DNA from: an uncultured Clostridia bacterium
Lineage (GTDB): Bacteria; Bacillota; Clostridia; Christensenellales; Aristaeellaceae
DNA length: 64,000 bases
NCBI GenBank assembly: GCA_934632155.1
Contig: CAKTXZ010000005.1
Location: forward strand, 1-64,000
Reading direction: 5' to 3'
Positions within the stretch are counted from its first letter, which is position 1; each line of letters starts with the position of its first letter. A program made the position numbers and the translations under genes. Of the stretch, positions 25,820 to 35,163 are shown piece after piece. The notes under the pieces are model-generated. The model searched no databases and was not told where the DNA came from. It saw only the letters and a program-made list of their open reading frames with translations.

Positions 25820-26719
25820 ATGACAAAGGAACATGCCTTTCACTCCGGGTTTGCCACAATCGTCGGCCGCCCGAACGTAGGAAAATCTACGCTGCTCAAC
25901 ACACTGGTCGGCGAAAAGGTGGCGATCGTTTCCAGCCGCCCGCAAACGACGCGCAATCGCGTCATGGGCGTGATGGGCGGTGAAAACTGCCAGATCGTTT
26001 TCGTCGATACGCCGGGCATTCATAAGCCGCGCACGAAGCTGGGGCAGTTTATGATGCAGTCCGTCGAGGAGGCCATGGAGGGCGTGGACGCGCTGCTGGT
26101 GCTGGTGGATGTGACGGCTATCGGCCCGCACGACCGCTCCATCGTGGCGGAGATGAGCCGCAAAAGAGTGTTTAAGCTGCTGGCGCTCAACAAGATCGAT
26201 CTGGTGGAGCCGCAGAAGCTGCTGGGGATCATCGATTCCTTTAAGGACATGGGCTACGACGCGATTATGCCCATCAGCGCGCGAACCGGCGACGGCGTGG
26301 ACGCGCTGAAAAAGGAGCTGATTGCGCATCTGCCCGAGGGCCCCAAGTATTTCCCCGACGATATGCTGACCGATCAGCCCGAGCGCGATATCTGCGCCGA
26401 GCTGATTCGGGAAAAGGCGCTGCGGAATTTGCGCGACGAGGTGCCCCACGGCATTGGTGTGGAAATGATGGCCATGAAGAAGGAAAACGACAATTTCATG
26501 GAAATCGACGCGACCATTTATTGCGAACGCGATTCGCATAAGGGCATTATCATCGGCAAAAAGGGCGCGATGCTGCAGAAGATCGGCAGCGAGGCGCGCG
26601 CCGAAATCGAGGCGCTGCTGGGAATGCACGTTAACCTGCAGCTGTGGGTGAAGGTGCGCCCCGGCTGGCGTGATTCGGCGGAGGATCTCAAGACGCTGGG
26701 CTATACGCAGAACCGTTGA
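25820..26719 (+). CDS. era: GTPase Era
   Basis: 299 residues. G1 GRPNVGKST near residue 16, the TTRNR switch, G3 DTPG, G4 NKID, and a C-terminal KH domain with HKGIIIGKKGAMLQKIGSEARAEIE. Era binds 16S rRNA and helps assemble the 30S subunit. GGGGAAGG lies about 10 bases before the ATG at 25820, four bases after the ybeY-cdd stop. No recO follows; a long gene-free region begins instead. Confidence 0.96.
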   Translation: MTKEHAFHSGFATIVGRPNVGKSTLLNTLVGEKVAIVSSRPQTTRNRVMGVMGGENCQIVFVDTPGIHKPRTKLGQFMMQSVEEAMEGVDALLVLVDVTAIGPHDRSIVAEMSRKRVFKLLALNKIDLVEPQKLLGIIDSFKDMGYDAIMPISARTGDGVDALKKELIAHLPEGPKYFPDDMLTDQPERDICAELIREKALRNLRDEVPHGIGVEMMAMKKENDNFMEIDATIYCERDSHKGIIIGKKGAMLQKIGSEARAEIEALLGMHVNLQLWVKVRPGWRDSAEDLKTLGYTQNR

Positions 26720-27614
26720 GACGAACGCGCGCATCGCGCCGCGGGAGGACGGCTTCATGGCCGCCCAAACGCTTTTGAAGAAGCGGAGGGAAGCGCGCGA
26801 ACATACGACGCTTGGTCAAAAGCATCTTCGTCCGCGTCTTTTTCGCTTCGGCGTCGTCTCCCTCCAACGCGTCCAGATTTGCGAAAAAACATATCTCCGC
26901 AGCGAAGAGGCCGGAAATGCGGCGGGAAGCATGTTCTTCTGCCGGCTGAGATGCGAGCGGAGCGCCTGCTTCCATCCGCCCATATTGCTTTCTTGAGGGG
27001 AGCGAAACGACCGGCCTGCCGGTGGCAGGAGCGGCATGCGGGCTGCGGGCGCTTGAGCGGGCACACCGAAGCGAGCGGCGGCAGCGGAAACGAACCGCCG
27101 CGCCGATTGAGGCTCCGGAAGCGGGAACCATTCTTTGGGACTTCCAAGGATGACTCCAAAACGCAGAAAGTCAGGAAACACAAGAGATTTCCTGACTTTT
27201 TGTGTTCTGAAAATCAATTCCGGCAGCTTTTTTTCTAAAGCGAACGGTTCAAAACGAACGGAGCTTGCGGAAAATCAAAGGTTTTCGATTGTTTGATATT
27301 GATTATTTTCTCGGCTCGCAAGGAACGGTTCCCGCGAAGACCTTCACCTCGTTTATTCACACTTCACCCCTCGGCCCGAGCCTTTTCCGCACCGCGCTGT
27401 TTCCGGCGGTCGGTCCGGCGGGCATAAAACGCGCTGCGCGGTTTTGCTCGTGCATGCTATTAACGACGCAAAGCAGCGGGCGCATGATAGAAGCGTTCCG
27501 ACGGACAAACGGCTTGGCTTGTCGGCCGGAGCGCTTTTCAAATGCTTATAAACGTTTTTGCCGGCGCGTCAAGACGCATGGCGGCAAAGCGGGTATGCGT
27601 CCGCGCCGCCGGTT
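26720..27614. other. Gene-free region of about 900 bases between era and mnmG
   Basis: No open frame here is convincing; minus-strand frames up to about 145 codons are Arg/Ser/Pro-rich and resemble no family. The stretch contains one strong terminator (27167-27201). Just after the mnmG stop, near 27562-27612, a long imperfect inverted repeat (GCGCGTC...GACGCAT / ATGCGTC...GCGC) is visible. The rest shows no structure I can name. Confidence 0.5.
27167..27201 (+). terminator. Rho-independent terminator in the era-mnmG gap
   Basis: A perfect 12-bp stem (AAAGTCAGGAAA at 27167-27178, TTTCCTGACTTT at 27188-27199), nine-base loop, five T residues. It points in the plus direction, about 450 bases past era, so the era transcript may have a long 3' tail. 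Confidence 0.8.
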
Positions 27615-29384
27615 TTATTGCCTTGCGTTATGCTTGAGCCAGACCATCAGCACGGCGACGTCCGCGGGCGAAACGCCGGGAATGCGCGACGCCTGCCCGA
27701 GAGAGACGGGACGCTGGACAGTGAGCTTCTGGCGCGCCTCCAGACGCAGCGCGTCCATGTGCATATAGTCCGCGTCGGCGGGCAGCAGCGCCTCCTCCAT
27801 GGCGCGCGCCTGACGAATATGCGCCATTTCCCGCTGCAGGTAGCCGTCGTACCTGATCTGGATAGCAGCCTGCTCCACCGCGCCCGGCGTGTAGTGAAAG
27901 CCGTCCGGCAGCCGCAGCGCGGCGCCGGGCTGGCGCAGGGCGTGCGCCATGCCGTTGTCCGTCAGGCGGCGAATCAGCTCCTCGGTTTCCCGTTGCTTGC
28001 GTTCCATGCGGCGGAGCCGCTCGTCGCTGGCCAGGCCGATGGCATGTGCGCGCGCGGTGAGGCGCAAATCGGCGTTGTCCTGTCGCAGATACAGCCGGTG
28101 CTCGGCGCGGCTGGTCATCATGCGGTAGGGCTCGTCCGTGCCCTTGGTGGTCAGGTCGTCCGCCATCACGCCGATGTAGGCCTGATCCCGCGTCAGCAGG
28201 AAGGGCGCTTCGCTTTTGCAGTACAGCGCGGCGTTGATCCCCGCGTAAACGCCCTGCGCCGCGGCTTCCTCATAGCCCGACGTGCCGTTGACCTGCCCGG
28301 CCAGATACAATCCGGGCACGTGCCGCGCACCGAGGGTGGGCGTGAGCGCCAACGGGTCGATGCAGTCGTATTCGATGGCGTAGGCCAGCCGCGTCAGCAC
28401 GCAGCGCTCCAGCCCGGGAATGGTGCGGTACATGGCCCATTGCACGTCCTCGGGCATGGAGGAGCTCATGCCCTGCACATACCATTCGGGGTAGCCGTCG
28501 CCCTCCGGCTCCAGAAAAATCTGATGACGGTCCTTATCGGCAAAGCGCGTGACCTTGGTCTCAATGGAGGGGCAATAGCGCGCGCCGGTGCCGTTGATCG
28601 CGCCGGTAAACATGGGCGCGCGATGCAGGTTTTCCCGGATGATCGCGTGCGTTTTTTCGTTCGTCCACGTCAGGTAGCAATCGATCTTGTTTTTGGGCGG
28701 CGTATCGGTTAAAAACGAAAAGGGCGTGGGCGGTTCGTCGCCCGGCTGCGGCGTCATTTTGTCAAAATCAATGCTGCTTTCCGCCACGCGCGCGGGCGTG
28801 CCCGTCTTGAAGCGGCGCAGCGTAAAGCCCAGATCCATCAGCGAACGGGACAGAAAATTGGCCGGCATCAGCCCCTGCGGGCCGCCGTTCCATTGCGCTT
28901 CGCCGATGATGATGCGGCTCTTGAGGTATACGCCCGTGCAGACGACTACCGCCCGGCAGGGAATCACATCGCCCGTCAGCGTTTTTACGCCGCTTACGCG
29001 GCCGCCGCTTGTAAGAATTTCCGCCGCTTCGCCCTGACGGACGGTCAGGCGCTCCTGCGCGAAGAGCGTTTGGAGCATGCGCAGGTGATAGGCGCGCTTG
29101 TCGGCCTGAACGCGCAGCGAATGCACGGCGGGCCCTTTTCCCATGTTCAGCATGCGGCTTTGCAGCGTCACGTCGTCCGCCGCCAGCCCCATTTCGCCGC
29201 CCAGTGCGTCTACCTCCCGCACCAGATGCCCCTTGCCCGTGCCGCCGATGGAGGGATTGCAGGGCATCAGCGCCACCGATTCCAGATTCAGTGTCAGCAG
29301 CATGGTATCCAGCCCCATGCGCGCCGCGCAAAGCGCTGCTTCGCATCCTGCGTGCCCGGCGCCGATGATGATAATGTCCGCCAA
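27615..29384 (-). CDS. mnmG: tRNA uridine-5-carboxymethylaminomethyl modification enzyme MnmG
   Basis: 589 residues. FAD-binding GAGHAGCEAALCAARMG at the N-terminus, the GidA signatures CNPSIGGTGKGHLVREVDALGG and GPQGLMPANFLSRSL, and the C-terminal RIPGVSPADVAVL helix that contacts MnmE. It modifies the wobble uridine of several tRNAs together with MnmE. It is slightly shorter than the usual 620-630 residues. The start codon is TTG at 29384 with GGAGGG seven bases upstream. It stands alone here; mnmE and rsmG, its usual neighbours near the origin, are not present. Confidence 0.94.
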   Translation of the reverse strand: MADIIIIGAGHAGCEAALCAARMGLDTMLLTLNLESVALMPCNPSIGGTGKGHLVREVDALGGEMGLAADDVTLQSRMLNMGKGPAVHSLRVQADKRAYHLRMLQTLFAQERLTVRQGEAAEILTSGGRVSGVKTLTGDVIPCRAVVVCTGVYLKSRIIIGEAQWNGGPQGLMPANFLSRSLMDLGFTLRRFKTGTPARVAESSIDFDKMTPQPGDEPPTPFSFLTDTPPKNKIDCYLTWTNEKTHAIIRENLHRAPMFTGAINGTGARYCPSIETKVTRFADKDRHQIFLEPEGDGYPEWYVQGMSSSMPEDVQWAMYRTIPGLERCVLTRLAYAIEYDCIDPLALTPTLGARHVPGLYLAGQVNGTSGYEEAAAQGVYAGINAALYCKSEAPFLLTRDQAYIGVMADDLTTKGTDEPYRMMTSRAEHRLYLRQDNADLRLTARAHAIGLASDERLRRMERKQRETEELIRRLTDNGMAHALRQPGAALRLPDGFHYTPGAVEQAAIQIRYDGYLQREMAHIRQARAMEEALLPADADYMHMDALRLEARQKLTVQRPVSLGQASRIPGVSPADVAVLMVWLKHNARQ

Positions 29385-29712
29385 GCGGATCCCTCCGTTT
29401 CGTTTTACACTGGAGCATGCTTTTTCAATTTGGCAAGGCGCGTTGTTCGGCCCCCTGCCTGCGCGCCTTGAAGCTGTTCTTTTGCGCCGGTAAGCCGTCG
29501 GGCCAGCCTAAACGTCCGGAAAAGCCGCTCGAGGGCGCGGCTGTTTCATGGGGAAAACGCAGGCTGAGCGCCGTGCGCTTACGTCTTTTGCGGCGCGGCG
29601 TCGCCTTCCCCGGCTGACTGCGCCGGAAAATACGCCTCGTATGCCGCTGTGCCTTTGCCAGAGCGCTGCAGGCGCATATCGCGCTGCAGCCCGCTTCGCC
29701 TGCAGCCCCGCT

Positions 29713-29741
29713 ATTGTAGCACAGTTCGGGTAAAATAGAAA
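29713..29741 (-). promoter_or_regulatory. Candidate promoter of mnmG
   Basis: On the minus strand TACAAT (plus 29713-29718) is preceded by TGTGC (extended -10); the -35 (TTCTAT) is weak. The leader to the TTG start would be over 300 bases, which lowers confidence. Confidence 0.35.
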
Positions 29742-29814
29742 GGGTCGTTCCTAAATTGTGGACGAAAGCAGAAGGCGGGATTTTATCAAAAAGTGCGGAT
29801 ATTTGCAAAATCTA

Positions 29815-29844
29815 TTGCGCGATATTGAAAGAATGTGCTATAAT
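29815..29844 (+). promoter_or_regulatory. Promoter of nagB
   Basis: TTGCGC (29815-29820), 18-base spacer, TATAAT (29839-29844) preceded by TGTGC, the same extended -10 seen upstream of the sulfatase gene. About 40 bases upstream of nagB. Confidence 0.65.
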
Positions 29845-29885
29845 AATGCGAAATCAATCAAATTCGCGCATGGGAGGATGATATC

Positions 29886-30605
29886 ATGCAGGTACACATT
29901 TATGATAACGCACAGCAGGTCGGTCAGGCGGCGGCGACGCTTTTTGCCGCGCAGCTGCTTCGGAAGCCGGACAGCGTGCTGGGGCTGGCGACGGGCTCCT
30001 CGCCCATCGGCTGCTATCAGCAGTTGATTGCATGGCACCGCGCGGGCATTTTGGATTTTTCCCGCTGCGTCAGCTATAATCTGGACGAATACTGCGGCTT
30101 GCCGGAAACGCATCCGTGCTCCTACCATGCGTTCATGCAGGAGCAGCTGTTTGACCACATCAACATGCGGGCACATTACGTGCCCGACGGCAACGCAGCC
30201 GATCTGGAGGCGGAATGCCGGCACTACGATGCGGCGATTGCGGCGGCGGGCGGCATTGATATGCAACTGCTGGGCATCGGCCGCAACGGCCACATCGGCT
30301 TTAATGAGCCGTGCGACCGCTATATTTACGGCACGCAGATCGTTTCTCTGACCGAAAGCACCATTCAGGCCAACCGCCGCTTCTTTGAAAGCGAGGATCA
30401 GGTGCCGCGCAGGGCGATCAGCCTTGGCATTGGCGGCATCATGGCGGCGCGCGAGGTGGTGCTCATCGCCATGGGCGCGGATAAGGCGCAGGCCGTCGCC
30501 GCGATGGTCAAGGGCGATATGACGCCGAATGTGCAGTCCTCCATCCTGCGCGCGCATCCGCACGTTACGGTGCTGCTGGATAAGGCTGCGGCCGCGCTGC
30601 TGTAA
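29886..30605 (+). CDS. nagB: Glucosamine-6-phosphate deaminase
   Basis: 239 residues, full length. Phosphate-binding LGLATGSSPIGCYQQL, catalytic-region FSRCVSYNLDEYCGL, and LGIGRNGHIGFNEP. It converts glucosamine-6-phosphate to fructose-6-phosphate and ammonia, feeding amino-sugar catabolism. GGGAGGATGATATC precedes the ATG. It is a single-gene unit with its own promoter and a strong terminator at 30689-30734; nagA is not adjacent. Confidence 0.95.
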   Translation: MQVHIYDNAQQVGQAAATLFAAQLLRKPDSVLGLATGSSPIGCYQQLIAWHRAGILDFSRCVSYNLDEYCGLPETHPCSYHAFMQEQLFDHINMRAHYVPDGNAADLEAECRHYDAAIAAAGGIDMQLLGIGRNGHIGFNEPCDRYIYGTQIVSLTESTIQANRRFFESEDQVPRRAISLGIGGIMAAREVVLIAMGADKAQAVAAMVKGDMTPNVQSSILRAHPHVTVLLDKAAAALL

Positions 30606-30688
30606 CAGGAGCGTCGAAAAAGGGCTTTCGACAATTCCCATTGTTTCTCAAGCGCTTTATTCGCGTTTGCAAAGACGAATGAATACGT

Positions 30689-30734
30689 ATGCGCTCCAAC
30701 CATCGGGGAGTCCCCGGTGATTGGAGCGCATTTT
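30689..30734 (+). terminator. Terminator after nagB
   Basis: ATGCGCTCCAA (30689-30699) pairs with TTGGAGCGCAT (30721-30731), enclosing a second CGGGGA/TCCCCG stem, followed by TTTTG. A smaller hairpin, GTCGAAA/TTTCGAC, lies just after the stop at about 30613-30632. Confidence 0.8.
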
Positions 30735-30806
30735 GATGGATTGCTTTTTAGGGTTCAAAGCGGGCGAAGGCCTTCTTAACCCCACGTTTCGCTTTGGCGG
30801 CGGGCG

Positions 30807-33347
30807 TTATTGGGCGATTACGATGCGTTCGCCCGCGCGCAGATGGATGGCGAGCGGACGGGACTGGCCGTCGAGCGTCGCTTCGTCCGCATCCAGCGCG
30901 CCGCAGCGGCATTCGATCGTCCATGTGCCGTCGCGCCACGCGACGCTGCCGTAGCCCTTGGCGGTGAACCACGGCGCGCGAAGAGAGCCGCTTCGGGGGG
31001 CGCGCAGCGCGACGCGCCCGAGCGCGACGTTCACGTGCATGCCGCTCAGCGCTTCCAGCAGCGCCCAGCTGGACATGGCGCGGTAGTAATGATCGCCGCA
31101 TTCGGCATGGTTGAACATTTCGCCCAGCCGCGTGTAGCGCTCCTGAACGGTTTGCACGATGGCGAGGCCCTTTTCCTTATCGCCCATGAGCAGGTAGAAG
31201 GCGGCCATCATGTATTCAATCCCCGACCAGTTGGCCAGCCCCTGACAATTGCGATAGGTAAAAACGGTGGGCGCTTTGCCGGCGGGATACTGCGCGTTTA
31301 CCAGCCCGTTTTCCGCGGAATAATTCAGGCGATAGATGCTTTCCAGCGCCGTGCGCACATGGCCCTCGTCCAGCACGCCGCCAAGGCCGATCAGCCGCGA
31401 GAAATATTCGCCGTCCAATTGATCGGTCATGCAGCAGCCGTCGGATTGCTCTCCGTCCGTCCACAGGTCGTAATAGCTGCCGTTGAACAGGCGCGTGTCC
31501 ACGGCCTGCCGCCCCCTTTGGGCAAGCGCCAGCCACGTTTCCTGCCGCGCCGTTTCCCCACGCAGCCCGGCCAGCGCGGCGGCGGCGCGCAGCGCGGATA
31601 ACCACAGCACGGAAATATAGGTGGAAACGCCGCTGAAATGCCAGCTGTCGTAGGTGTTTCGCCCCACGTCCCGATCCGGCAGGCCGTCGCCGTCGGCGTC
31701 CAGCGCCTGCGAGGCGTCCATGGCGCGCACAACGTGCGGCCACATGCGGTCAAGGTAAGCCGTGTCGCCGGTGGCGAAGTAATCGCGGCAGACCAGCAGC
31801 ACGAACTGCGGGTTCATGTCCACGCGGTCAAAGCCGTCGTCCACCTGTGAAAAGTCCGGCGTGAAGAAATGATGCACGCGGCCGTCGGCGCGCTGGAAGC
31901 GCGCGCCCATGTCCATTTGCCGCTTTTGCAGTCCGGGAAACAGCGTGACGATCGCACCCGAGCCGTGGTAGGTGATATCCGTGGTATGGAAGCCGCAGGA
32001 GCCCAGCCCCTCCCAGACGGCGAACTGATCGTCCTTTGTCCACCACGCGCTTTTCACCAGATTGGCAAGCTGCGCGGAAACCGCATCGGAAAAAAGCTCC
32101 GGGAAGCTGGCGTCATACAGCGCGTCCGAAAGCGCATGGGCGCGGGAAAGGATATCCTCCCGCCGCTGCGCCAGATATTCGGCCGCCGCCGCCGCGCCGT
32201 CAAACCAGTTTTCATATACGTGCCCCACCCGCAGGCCGCCGGCGCTTGTCAGGTTGGGGAAATACCATGCGAGGATAAAGGAGACCTCGCGGCTTTCGCC
32301 CGGTGCGAGCGTCAGGGAGGCGCAGAGCGCGCCGTCGCCCCACGGCGCGTCGGCAAGCCGCGCGGCGTTTTTGCAGACGCAGGCAAGCAGGCGTTTTCGC
32401 CCCTGAGGCGTTTGCGTCAGCGCAGGATCGACGATCGTGTTGCGCTCGAGGATGCTGCGCGCAAAGCCGTATGCGCGCGCCGCGTCAAGCAGCCGCGCGG
32501 CTTCCTCGTCGCTCAGGCCGGGTACGTCCTCCTCCCGCGGAAGGGAGGGCGTGGAAATCGCCGCGTTCGCATGAAAGGGCAGCGCGCCGTCGCGCCGCAG
32601 GCCGAAGAGGAACGATTCCTCCACTACGCCAAATTCGCCGATGGAAACGTATTCGTTCATGTACCGGCGAAAATCGCCGGGCAGCGAGGTGATATCCGCG
32701 CCCGACGCGCGCAGAGAAAGACTTCCGGCGTCCCTGTCGCCGGGTACGTCCATGGTCAGCGCGCCGCATTGGCCGTCCGCCGAAAGGTCAAAGACGTTGC
32801 GCCGCTCGCCCTGCAGGGGATTGCGCAGCTTGCCGGCCAGGGCGGCGGAGACGGGCGCGGCGCCGTCGTTTCGCAGGGTGAAGGTCAGGTAAAAGCCGGG
32901 CGTGCCGGCGGTGCGCTCGTCATATGGCGTAAAGGGCGCGACGGCGCTGAGCGAAACGGAGAGCGGAAGCGCCGCGTCGTCGTAACGCAGACGCGCGACG
33001 GGAAACCGCGCGTCATAGGCGATTTGCCGCACGGGCTTGTTGAAGGAATACATGCGGTAGTTGTATTCTTCCTCGTCCACACCCTGCCCTGAGCCAAACC
33101 CCATGCCCAGCCGCCGTAGCACGGGCTCCGCGCCGCTGTCGGCGAGCAGATAAAAGGAAAGGCTGCCGGCCAGCGCTTCGCCCTTGTCAGCCTGCGGAAT
33201 GTCGCGGCAGTCGCGGCTGAAAATCTGCGGGTTATGAATTTGCCATTCGTGGAATTCTCCGTCCGGGCGCAGCTCAATGCTGCCCGCGCCCACGCCGCCC
33301 AGCGGCATGCCGCTGCGAATGGGCGGCTGCGTAAGAAATCTGGCCAT
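30807..33347 (-). CDS. GH116-like glycosidase (GBA2/beta-glucosidase family)
   Basis: 846 residues, no signal peptide, so likely cytoplasmic. The N-terminal beta-sandwich begins RSGMPLGGVGAGSIELRPDG, typical of COG4354/GH116. The (alpha/alpha)6 domain contains FAVWEGLGSCGFHTTDITYH, where the Glu of WEG matches the expected nucleophile region. NTYDSWHFSGVSTYISVLWL matches the acid/base Asp region, followed by QLDGEYFSRLIGLGGVL. Members cleave beta-glucosides, beta-xylosides or glucosylceramide; the substrate here is not known. AAAGGAGCGC precedes the ATG. It belongs to the same locus as the GH76-like and GH38 enzymes, but has its own promoter. Confidence 0.82.
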   Translation of the reverse strand: MARFLTQPPIRSGMPLGGVGAGSIELRPDGEFHEWQIHNPQIFSRDCRDIPQADKGEALAGSLSFYLLADSGAEPVLRRLGMGFGSGQGVDEEEYNYRMYSFNKPVRQIAYDARFPVARLRYDDAALPLSVSLSAVAPFTPYDERTAGTPGFYLTFTLRNDGAAPVSAALAGKLRNPLQGERRNVFDLSADGQCGALTMDVPGDRDAGSLSLRASGADITSLPGDFRRYMNEYVSIGEFGVVEESFLFGLRRDGALPFHANAAISTPSLPREEDVPGLSDEEAARLLDAARAYGFARSILERNTIVDPALTQTPQGRKRLLACVCKNAARLADAPWGDGALCASLTLAPGESREVSFILAWYFPNLTSAGGLRVGHVYENWFDGAAAAAEYLAQRREDILSRAHALSDALYDASFPELFSDAVSAQLANLVKSAWWTKDDQFAVWEGLGSCGFHTTDITYHGSGAIVTLFPGLQKRQMDMGARFQRADGRVHHFFTPDFSQVDDGFDRVDMNPQFVLLVCRDYFATGDTAYLDRMWPHVVRAMDASQALDADGDGLPDRDVGRNTYDSWHFSGVSTYISVLWLSALRAAAALAGLRGETARQETWLALAQRGRQAVDTRLFNGSYYDLWTDGEQSDGCCMTDQLDGEYFSRLIGLGGVLDEGHVRTALESIYRLNYSAENGLVNAQYPAGKAPTVFTYRNCQGLANWSGIEYMMAAFYLLMGDKEKGLAIVQTVQERYTRLGEMFNHAECGDHYYRAMSSWALLEALSGMHVNVALGRVALRAPRSGSLRAPWFTAKGYGSVAWRDGTWTIECRCGALDADEATLDGQSRPLAIHLRAGERIVIAQ

Positions 33348-33382
33348 AATGCGCTCCTTTGCTTTGCAAAAAACTCCGGGAA

Positions 33383-33411
33383 ATTATAGCATATCGGGCG
33401 GGAGGGAGCAA
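33383..33411 (-). promoter_or_regulatory. Promoter of the GH116-like gene
   Basis: Minus strand: TTGCTC (33406-33411), 17-base spacer, TATAAT (33383-33388) with TGC directly upstream (extended -10). About 36 bases before the start codon. Confidence 0.65.
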
Positions 33412-33582
33412 GTAAAAGATCAAAAAAGGCGCGGAGCGCTCACAGGATTGCAAGCCGTTCCGCACCCGTAGGGCCGTCCGCGCCGCCGCGGCGCGAAGGA
33501 CGCTGCCTGAGATGCATTTCAATTTAGAACACGACGTTATTCGAAATGCGGCGCTTGTCCGAGCCCGGCCGCAGCTTGGGTA

Positions 33583-34851
33583 TTACGGCTCGAGCAGCGA
33601 ATCCAGCAGCCCCGCGGAAACGACGATGTGCGCGGTATTGGCGTTGCGCATCAGGTTCGTTTCGTAAATCTGAAGCAGCTTGTTCTTGGGCGCGCGCCAG
33701 ATCACGCTGTAGAGCCCCTTGCCGTTGCGCGCGTTGGCCATGATGGAATCGGCGGTGGACAGGTGCAGCGCCCGCGCCTGCGCCGCGTCCGGGTCGGTCA
33801 GCACGCGGGTGACGTAATAGTAGCAGTACGCGCCGTTGGTCTGATGATCGCGGTCGTTGATATACGCGCCGCCGTTGTTGTATTTTTCGGCCACGCCCTG
33901 CGCCGTGGCCAGCGCCTTTTGGCGGTAGGCCTCGTTTCCGGTTTTTTGGTAAAGCGTCATGTTGACGGCGGCCATGGCCATGTTGCCAAACAGCGCGGTC
34001 ACACTGCGGTTGTCGCGAATGGCGTCGGGGCTGGCCACGCCGTCGGGGGCGAAGTTTTCGCTGCGCGTGGCGCGGTCTTCGTTAAAGTCGCACCAGTACA
34101 GGCAGTCGGTGCAGGTGGAGGTGTAGGCTTTTCCGCCCTTGTAGCAGTTTTCCCATGTAATAACCCGGTCGCGGCGCAGGTTTGCCTCCATCCAGTGATA
34201 GAGGTTCATGATCTGGGTTTCCAGCTTTTCGTCGGGGCCGGCGGCCTCCAGATAATCCAGCCCCACCAGCACGAAGGCTGCGCAATAAACGGATTTCCAT
34301 TGATCGCCGCCGTACTGCCGGTTGTCGCAGTACCACATGCCCTCCGTCATCATTTCGTCCGGCGCGCCGAAATGAATGAACGCGTTTTTCAGCAGCTCGC
34401 CTGTGCATTTCAGCGCGAATTCATCGCCCAGCGCGCGGTAAAAGGCCATGTATACCATCACGTCCCAGCCCGCGTCGTCCGCGGCGGTGTTCGGGCTTTT
34501 GCCGCAGCGGCTGGTCAGGTGCTCCCAGTCGAAAATGCGCTGGATATAATCCCATTCCCGCCGCATTTTGTCCAGCGTGTCCGCGTCGCCCGTCATGGCG
34601 TAGTAGCTCTCCATGGCCATAATCATCATGCCGCGTTCCCAGATCATGACCGAGGGGCCGTCGACGGGCTTGCCGGCATGGGTGTTGATGATGTGGCCGC
34701 CGTCCTCCTCCGTCCAATAGCGGCGGTAAAGATCCTGCATGGCGGTGCGGGCGTTTTCCTGAAGGGTGTTTTCTGCGGCGCGCGCCCCGCATGGCGGAAT
34801 GCAAACGGCGACCAGCAGCATACAAACAATCCAAACGATGGCTTTTTCCAT
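33583..34851 (-). CDS. Secreted glycosidase, GH76-like (six-hairpin fold)
   Basis: 422 residues. The N-terminal signal peptide (MEKAIVWIVCMLLVAVCIPP, cleavage near ARA) indicates export. The body is all-helical with glycosidase repeats: ADDAGWDVMVYMAFYRALGD contains an Asp-Asp pair as in the GH76 catalytic motif, followed by WYCDNRQYGGDQWKSVYCAAF and GGAYINDRDHQTNGAYCYYYV. GH76 enzymes are endo-alpha-1,6-mannanases; GH88/GH105-type folds remain possible. AGAGGATG precedes the ATG at 34851. Its promoter has a consensus -35 with the AT-rich locus motif directly upstream. As the only exported hydrolase of the locus, it could make the oligosaccharides taken in by the importer. Confidence 0.6.
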   Translation of the reverse strand: MEKAIVWIVCMLLVAVCIPPCGARAAENTLQENARTAMQDLYRRYWTEEDGGHIINTHAGKPVDGPSVMIWERGMMIMAMESYYAMTGDADTLDKMRREWDYIQRIFDWEHLTSRCGKSPNTAADDAGWDVMVYMAFYRALGDEFALKCTGELLKNAFIHFGAPDEMMTEGMWYCDNRQYGGDQWKSVYCAAFVLVGLDYLEAAGPDEKLETQIMNLYHWMEANLRRDRVITWENCYKGGKAYTSTCTDCLYWCDFNEDRATRSENFAPDGVASPDAIRDNRSVTALFGNMAMAAVNMTLYQKTGNEAYRQKALATAQGVAEKYNNGGAYINDRDHQTNGAYCYYYVTRVLTDPDAAQARALHLSTADSIMANARNGKGLYSVIWRAPKNKLLQIYETNLMRNANTAHIVVSAGLLDSLLEP

Positions 34852-34924
34852 ATACTCATCCTCTATTCTTGTTGTCGGTGCGCATCAAACAAAAACGAAA
34901 AATCTGATGACCATGGCTGATTCT

Positions 34925-34953
34925 ATATTAAAATCCGATAAAATATATGTCAA
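34925..34953 (-). promoter_or_regulatory. Promoter of the GH76-like gene
   Basis: Minus strand: TTGACA (34948-34953), 17-base spacer, TAATAT (34925-34930). The AT-rich word ATAAAATATAATTT (plus strand, 34957-34970) lies immediately upstream of the -35. Confidence 0.75.
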
Positions 34954-34955
34954 TA

Positions 34956-34972
34956 GAATAAAATATAATTTG
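34956..34972. promoter_or_regulatory. Candidate binding site sharing the core of the repressor operator
   Basis: AATAAAATATAATTTG here shares ATAAAATATAATTT with the centre of the palindrome at 36448-36477. It abuts the -35 of the GH76-like gene. Being AT-rich and just upstream of a -35, it could alternatively be an UP element. Confidence 0.45.
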
Positions 34973-35098
34973 CGAACAAATTCGGGTGAATCCAAGAGGC
35001 GGGGCTTGCGCGCCTGCCTGCAGCCGCGCGCGGGCGCGTGCTTGGCCGGGCAAAATTCCAAAGCGAATTGAAACCGAAGCCGCGGCAAGGGGGAACAC

Positions 35099-35144
35099 AA
35101 AAAGCGCTTCGAACCGCCCTGAAAGGGAGAGACGGACGAAGCGC
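35099..35144 (-). terminator. Terminator after the GntR/LacI regulator
   Basis: On the minus strand GCGCTTCG (plus 35137-35144) pairs with CGAAGCGC (plus 35104-35111), followed by a run of U (plus AAAAA at 35099-35103). It is 20 bases past the regulator stop. Confidence 0.75.
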
Positions 35145-35163
35145 CGATACAAATGGATATTTC

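Larger units (their letters stand above)
29385..29885. other. Divergent intergenic region between mnmG and nagB
   Basis: About 500 bases with no convincing gene. It carries a promoter candidate for each side (29713-29741 and 29815-29844). The section 29425-29700 is GC-rich with repeated GCGCTGCAG words at about 29663 and 29681 but no clear element. Confidence 0.45.

Noticed and set aside
26755..27183. A possible minus-strand gene of about 142 codons in the era-mnmG gap
   Set aside because: The frame is Arg/Ser/Pro-rich, lacks a convincing binding site, crosses a strong terminator hairpin and matches no family I know.
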